Source: Gammaproteobacteria bacterium TMED92
GTDB lineage: Bacteria; Pseudomonadota; Gammaproteobacteria; Pseudomonadales; Azotimanducaceae
Length of the DNA stretch: 9,211 bases
Reading direction: 5' to 3'
Assembly (NCBI GenBank): GCA_002170355.2
Contig: NHET02000104.1
Coordinates: 5,508 to 14,718, forward strand
Each line of letters opens with the position of its first letter. The stretch's first letter is position 1. A program made the translations under genes and the position numbers. The notes under the pieces were generated by a model. That model was not told the origin of the DNA. It was given only the letters and a program-made list of their open reading frames with translations, and made no database searches. Positions 5,441-9,211 of this stretch are shown in pieces.

Positions 5441-6715
5441 TTAGATAAAATCAGCAAGGGTTAATTTGCGCAGAATTGAGGTCAATTGGTAGGACGTTTG
5501 TAATTGTGTTTGTAAGGTCTGAAAGCGGCCAATTGCTTCTGCTTGATCGACATCTTCAATATCAGCGATCTGGGATTGCAGCAGTAACGAGAAATCTTGG
5601 TGCTCGGTCAATTTATCAGCCATCAGCTGTCGATCGGCACCGAGACTACCAACCATATCGTTAACACCGTTGAAGGCGGTTTTAACCTTGCTCAAAGCGG
5701 AACCAATCAAGGTTTCCAGATTGACATCGAAGTCGGCAATTTGATCGCTGTTGGCAAAGCTATAGAGCACCTCCATCATATCCGTGAAACTGTCATTATG
5801 CGCCATGAAACCATAATCAGCCGTGATGCCGTCGGCGATCATTAGGGAAAACGGCTGGTCAATAATTTCAGAGGTACTGACGCTGGCATCGGAAAAGGTA
5901 TCACTGCCGTCACCAAAGCTAATCACCTCATTCGATACGCCGCTTGCGAAATCTATGTACAGCTTGCCGTCAATCACATCACAGGCGTCGATTTTCGCCG
6001 AAAAATCAGCTTCAAGCGCTGCCGCCAGTTCAGTCGAGGCCGCAGATACCGTGCTGGACGTCAATGTTATCTGACTGCTGACACCGTCAATTGTGAAGGT
6101 GATCGTATCGTTTACGCCAGGGTTTGGCGCGGCTGTCAGCTCAATGGTCTGTGGTTGCCGTTCGACATGCCCTTGATGGTTACCGAAAAACCGTGCCGAA
6201 AGCCCATCTACAGTTGCTGCCGTGGCGCTTTGGTCGGTTAAAAAACTAACGAAATCTGCGCTGGTATCGGCCACCGCACGCATCGGCGCGGTATTGCTAT
6301 CAAAGCCATTAAACAAAAACCGTCCATCCACCTTGGTATTGATGAGATCGGTCATCACCGCGATTGCGTTTTCAGCCAGTTTCTTCAAATCACCTGTGGG
6401 GTTTTCCGACATTGAGTTTTGGTGGGTAATCAGGTCGGTGCGAAAGTTTGAAATAACCGACTGAATATTGGTTAAGGCATGGTCCATAGCAGCCATGCGG
6501 GTGGTGGATGTTTTGATTGATTTACTCAAGGAGTCGCGTTGCTCGAGATCGGCACGCAGATTAATCGACATGCGGGAATCCGACGCCGAAAGACCGCTAT
6601 ACACCTGTGCTCGCTTGCCGGTGCTGATTTGGCTCTGCGCATCGGCCATTTCGCGTTGGATGTTACGAATACTGGCATCAATGCGATGGTTTTGGCTGAT
6701 TGTTGATATCCGCAT
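5441..6715 (-). CDS. flgL: FlgL, hook-filament junction protein (HAP3)
   Basis: FlgL sits between FlgK and the filament. The N-terminus (MRISTISQNHRIDASIRNIQ, then A-Q-S-Q-I-S-T-G-K-R) and the C-terminus (L-Q-T-Q-L-Q-T-S-Y-Q-L-T-S-I-L-R-K-L-T-L-A-D-F-I) are the flagellin-like coiled-coil ends typical of FlgL. At 424 residues it is about 100 longer than the enterobacterial protein (~317). The extra length is mostly a beta-rich, Thr/Ser/Asp-rich middle segment at about 188-285, containing D-T-I-T-F-T-I-D-G-V-S-S-Q-I-T-L-T, which resembles the hook-IN type of surface repeat. Cys245, the only cysteine, lies inside this insertion. The start lies 15 bases after the flgK stop, so the two form an operon; the ribosome site is a weak AGAAG. 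The long helical arms mean FlgL is more likely than a second flagellin, and the position after flgK decides it. Confidence 0.94.
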   Translation of the reverse strand: MRISTISQNHRIDASIRNIQREMADAQSQISTGKRAQVYSGLSASDSRMSINLRADLEQRDSLSKSIKTSTTRMAAMDHALTNIQSVISNFRTDLITHQNSMSENPTGDLKKLAENAIAVMTDLINTKVDGRFLFNGFDSNTAPMRAVADTSADFVSFLTDQSATAATVDGLSARFFGNHQGHVERQPQTIELTAAPNPGVNDTITFTIDGVSSQITLTSSTVSAASTELAAALEADFSAKIDACDVIDGKLYIDFASGVSNEVISFGDGSDTFSDASVSTSEIIDQPFSLMIADGITADYGFMAHNDSFTDMMEVLYSFANSDQIADFDVNLETLIGSALSKVKTAFNGVNDMVGSLGADRQLMADKLTEHQDFSLLLQSQIADIEDVDQAEAIGRFQTLQTQLQTSYQLTSILRKLTLADFI

Positions 6716-6730
6716 GGTTCTTCTGCTTTC

Positions 6731-8452
6731 TTATCGAATGATTTCTAGAAGCTCGTCGAGCACCCGTTGAACGGAAGTCAAGACGCGCGCAGAGGCTGTA
6801 AAGGCCGATTGCAGCTCCACCAAATGAGAGATTTCTTCGTCAATATTGACCTTCGACATGTCATCGAAACGTTCCGACAATGTGCTTTGAAGCTGGCCCT
6901 GAAAAGACAGTCGGTTTTCATAGTCGGCGCGTTGATTGCCCTGAAAACTGATCATTTCCGCTGCAAATGATTCAAATGACGCGGTCGCCGTTAAGCCATG
7001 ATCCACCACGACCTCGGATGCCGTCGCCGTGACCGTGCCGGCGACGCTGGCGGAAACCGAATGTGATGTGGTGTCCGAAAATCTAAAATTGATGCCATTG
7101 CCAACAATGTTGACGCTATCGACGCCGGTCAGGCCGGCGATCGTTGTTTTAAGATCGTTGAGCAATGTTGCCGCCGTGCCATCGGTCGCGGTGACTGTGT
7201 AACTGCTGCCGTCAACGGTCAAGGTCACTTGATCGCCAACTGAAATTGAGCCCTCGAGGTTCAAGTTATGGCTGCTATCCGTGAGTGTGAAAACCTCATT
7301 GAATGTGGCCAAAGCGGCCAACGGCAAGCTTGGATCAGAATCACCGCCGGCCTGAAAGGTTCCGGTCCCGTCACCCTCGCGCAGCAAGGCCGGATTATCG
7401 ATGATATCTTGGTTCACGGTAATCGCCGCCGAAAACCCCGCAGGCGCCGCCGGCAGGGCCGGGGGTAAGGCATTTTTGTTGTGAAATAAATTTAACGCCG
7501 CCGTGGTGCTACCAATCGTCAAACTGCCCATTTTGCGGGCCAGGTTATAGGCCAAGGCGTCCAGCTGATCCTGCATCTGCGGCAGCAGTTCATCACGCAC
7601 TTTCAACAACCCGGCGATGCGACCCGAGGTAATGTCACCGCCGATTGAGGACTGTGACCCCGGTAAGCCGTCATCAAGCAAAACGTTGCTCATGGTGCTG
7701 TCTGACACCGCTGCGGAGGCAGACTGGAAATCAAGGGGATAGACTTGCCGGTCTAACATAAAATCATTATTGCCGGTCATCACCGCCAATTGCCCATTGT
7801 CACGGGTAAAGGTCTTAATGTTCATCTCTTTGGAGATATAATCGATTTGCAGATCACGCTGATCGTCCAGCTCACTTGAGCCTGAGGACTTGCTGTTCAT
7901 CTTGGTGATTTGCGCATTCAAATGAAGGATATTCTCCAGCCGTAAATTGACATTGTTAACGGCGTCATGGATATGGCTATCGGCTGCCAGGCGAAGGTCT
8001 TGGACTTCCGCCGACATGCGATTGAATTCATCGGCCACGGCTTGCGCCGCCAAAATTACTTCTTTTTGGGTGGTCTCTAAATTTGGCGTCACTGACAAGC
8101 TTTCAAAAGCACTGCCAAGGGCGGTTATTTTTGAGGCGATTGACTGACTGCTTTGAAGCGGCCCAAATGACAGCTCCATGCGTCCCAAAAAGTCTTCAAC
8201 GGCTTTTAATTCCTCAACCGTCGAGACTTGCGTGCGCAGATCCTTTTGCAGGTCGGTATCGATCAGCCGCGTCGCCGGCTCTTGGCGCAACATGCCAAAC
8301 TCACCACCGGCAACCAGACTGCTTTGTTGTTGGATTTTTCGGCTGTAACCCTCCGTCGATGCGTTAGCAACGTTACGGGCGGCCAGATCAATCCCTGACT
8401 GCGCCGATACGATGCCGGCGCGGGCCGATGAAAATGCGCTTAATAAGGACAT
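6731..8452 (-). CDS. flgK: FlgK, hook-filament junction protein (HAP1)
   Basis: FlgK caps the hook and forms the first junction ring. The 573-residue protein has the axial N-terminus M-S-L-L-S-A-F-S-S-A-R-A-G-I with A-A-R-N-V-A-N-A-S-T-E-G-Y-S-R-K at about 24-39. The FlgK-specific L-D-D-Q-R-D segment falls near 196-201. The C-terminal helix contains S-K-V-N-I-D-E-E-I-S-H-L-V-E-L-Q-S-A-F and ends R-V-L-D-E-L-L-E-I-I-R. Residues ~397-480 form a beta-rich stretch (V-G-D-Q-V-T-L-T-V-D-G-S-S-Y-T-V-T-A) resembling the insertion in FlgL. There is no cysteine and no signal peptide, in keeping with type III export. It starts 23 bases after flaF ends and no strong ribosome site is visible, so coupling or a longer transcript from the flagellin side is likely. 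Confidence 0.96.
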   Translation of the reverse strand: MSLLSAFSSARAGIVSAQSGIDLAARNVANASTEGYSRKIQQQSSLVAGGEFGMLRQEPATRLIDTDLQKDLRTQVSTVEELKAVEDFLGRMELSFGPLQSSQSIASKITALGSAFESLSVTPNLETTQKEVILAAQAVADEFNRMSAEVQDLRLAADSHIHDAVNNVNLRLENILHLNAQITKMNSKSSGSSELDDQRDLQIDYISKEMNIKTFTRDNGQLAVMTGNNDFMLDRQVYPLDFQSASAAVSDSTMSNVLLDDGLPGSQSSIGGDITSGRIAGLLKVRDELLPQMQDQLDALAYNLARKMGSLTIGSTTAALNLFHNKNALPPALPAAPAGFSAAITVNQDIIDNPALLREGDGTGTFQAGGDSDPSLPLAALATFNEVFTLTDSSHNLNLEGSISVGDQVTLTVDGSSYTVTATDGTAATLLNDLKTTIAGLTGVDSVNIVGNGINFRFSDTTSHSVSASVAGTVTATASEVVVDHGLTATASFESFAAEMISFQGNQRADYENRLSFQGQLQSTLSERFDDMSKVNIDEEISHLVELQSAFTASARVLTSVQRVLDELLEIIR

Positions 8453-8475
8453 AGGATCACAATCCGTTTCTAAAG

Positions 8476-8844
8476 CTATTCAGCCGCAGCCGACATGGAA
8501 GGACGCAACCCTTCCATAATGTTTCGGTTAATTAAGATCATCGCTTCCAAGTCGTCCCCATTGTCCATTAAGGCGTCGGTCTCTTTGATGATCCATAGGC
8601 TCAAATTGGTCAGGCTTGCCCGCAGCTTTTGCGGCAACGCATTGTCTTCGTCCGACAGATCAACCAAAAACGCTTCCCAGACTTGTTGGTTCCAAAGCAA
8701 AGCATTGAGACGATCTTGTAGTGACGCCTCTGCGGTGTTGGCGCGGATCAAAGCACCTGTTACCGATCCAAGAAGCCGATATTCGGTACTCCGTGGATCT
8801 TCGGTGTTGTTCATCGCTGCGGCGTAAGCATTGTATCCGTTCAT
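8476..8844 (-). CDS. flaF: FlaF, flagellin biosynthesis/secretion regulator
   Basis: The 122-residue, largely helical protein has the FlaF pattern: Y-N-A-Y near the N-terminus, then T-E-Y-R-L-L-G-S-V-T-G-A-L-I, a central L-L-W-N-Q-Q-V-W-E-A-F-L-V-D-L, and L-R-A-S-L-T-N-L-S-L-W-I-I-K-E-T near the end. In Caulobacter FlaF is needed for flagellin production and export and works against FlbT, which binds flagellin mRNA. It lies 62 bases downstream of the flagellin gene on the same strand and 23 bases before flgK. The partner gene flbT is not between flaF and flgK. ATG 8844 is preceded by AAGG about 12 bases upstream, a weak but usable ribosome site. Confidence 0.92.
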   Translation of the reverse strand: MNGYNAYAAAMNNTEDPRSTEYRLLGSVTGALIRANTAEASLQDRLNALLWNQQVWEAFLVDLSDEDNALPQKLRASLTNLSLWIIKETDALMDNGDDLEAMILINRNIMEGLRPSMSAAAE

Positions 8845-8906
8845 TTACCACTGACCTTATAAGCAACGTATTTGATGTTCCGATTTCAGGTTCAGAACCA
8901 GATCAC

Positions 8907-9211
8907 TTACTTAAACAAGCCAAGCAGGGATTGCGGTGCCGTGTTCGCAATACCGGTCACTTGCATGCCCAGCTCTTGGCGAATTTGCAGAGAGCTTAAT
9001 TTCGCGGATTCACGTGCCATATCGGCGTCAATGATGTTGCCAAGGCCTTCCTCGGTTGCATCACGGACTTGCCCCAAGAATTCATTTTGAAGGTTGATCG
9101 CCCGAATATCTGCGCCCAGGCCACCAAGCGCGGCATTAACGGTCGTCTCAAGCGTGACAAAGGACCCCGCCAACGCCCTGGCACTGGCGGGGGGGCCCCC
9201 CACTTCCCCCC
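8907..9211 (-). CDS. Flagellin, C-terminal part (5' end outside the window)
   Basis: About 100 residues of the flagellin C-terminal D0/D1 region are present, open to the right edge. Conserved stretches are N-I-I-D-A-D-M-A-R-E-S-A-K-L-S-S-L-Q, then R-Q-E-L-G-M-Q-V-T-G-I-A-N-T-A-P-Q-S-L-L-G-L-F-K before TAA (8909-8907). Upstream, A-L-G-G-L-G-A-D-I-R-A-I-N-L-Q-N-E-F-L fits the preceding helix. The final ~25 bases (9189-9211) are runs of G and C that translate to Gly/Pro and do not look like flagellin, so the frame there is unreliable. The N-terminus, variable domain, promoter and 5' leader are all outside the window. Confidence 0.93.
   Translation of the reverse strand, partial: GEVGGPPASARALAGSFVTLETTVNAALGGLGADIRAINLQNEFLGQVRDATEEGLGNIIDADMARESAKLSSLQIRQELGMQVTGIANTAPQSLLGLFK
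9189..9211. other. Homopolymer-rich window edge, probable sequence-end artefact
   Basis: The last bases are seven G (9189-9195), six C (9196-9201), ACTT, then six C (9206-9211). This composition is unlike the rest of the window and interrupts an otherwise well-behaved flagellin frame. A low-quality contig end is the simplest reading. Confidence 0.6.

Noticed and set aside
1859..7322. Sixteen-base repeat GGCCAAAGCGGCCAAC at 1859-1874 and 7307-7322
   Set aside because: Both copies lie inside coding sequence (fliX and flgK) where they encode L-A-A-L-A; shared codon choice explains the match.
8889..8899. Palindrome GGTTCAGAACC between flagellin and flaF
   Set aside because: The arms are five bases with a one-base centre, too short a loop for a hairpin, and no T tract follows. 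Too small to call an operator.

Overview
The window is a piece of a flagellar gene cluster from an alphaproteobacterium of moderate GC content, most likely a Rhodospirillales-type lineage (inferred from gene content, not from a search). The lineage call rests on FliX, FlaF, a stand-alone rod-binding FlgJ/CheL protein and a DksA that keeps only one of the four zinc-finger cysteines. All are typical of Alphaproteobacteria.

Layout, left to right. The 3' end of flgH (L-ring) ends at 162 and is followed by a strong intrinsic terminator. A sigma-54-type promoter then precedes a monocistronic, divergent FlgE/F/G-family axial protein gene (298-1140). Convergent to it, on the minus strand, are dksA (1163-1579) with its own sigma-70-like promoter, and fliX (1748-2161). 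flgI (P-ring), transcribed away from fliX and preceded by a second sigma-54-type promoter, starts a plus-strand operon flgI-flgJ/cheL-flgN that ends at 4258. Two bases later the minus strand resumes with the end of a TPR-only protein gene (4261-5214). Next comes a 226-bp gap without a convincing full-size gene. The rest is a minus-strand run read from right to left: flagellin (3' part only, cut by the window edge), flaF, flgK and flgL.

How the parts fit. FlgH and FlgI form the outer bushing of the basal body; FlgJ/CheL is the rod-binding assembly factor; FlgN-type proteins are export chaperones for FlgK and FlgL; FlgK and FlgL join hook and filament; flagellin is the filament; FlaF acts on flagellin production or secretion. 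FliX is known in Caulobacter as the partner of the sigma-54 activator FlbD, which fits the two sigma-54-type sites seen here. DksA is a global RNA polymerase modulator. The TPR protein is the one full-length gene without an assigned function.

Most of the window is recognisable flagellar biology. The less ordinary parts are the divergent FlgE/F/G paralogue with its own promoter, the nine-repeat TPR protein, a possible 37-codon ORF overlapping the TPR start, and beta-rich insertions in the middle of both FlgK and FlgL. The last ~25 bases are homopolymer runs that look like a poor-quality contig end. I see no mobile element, CRISPR array, tRNA or rRNA.
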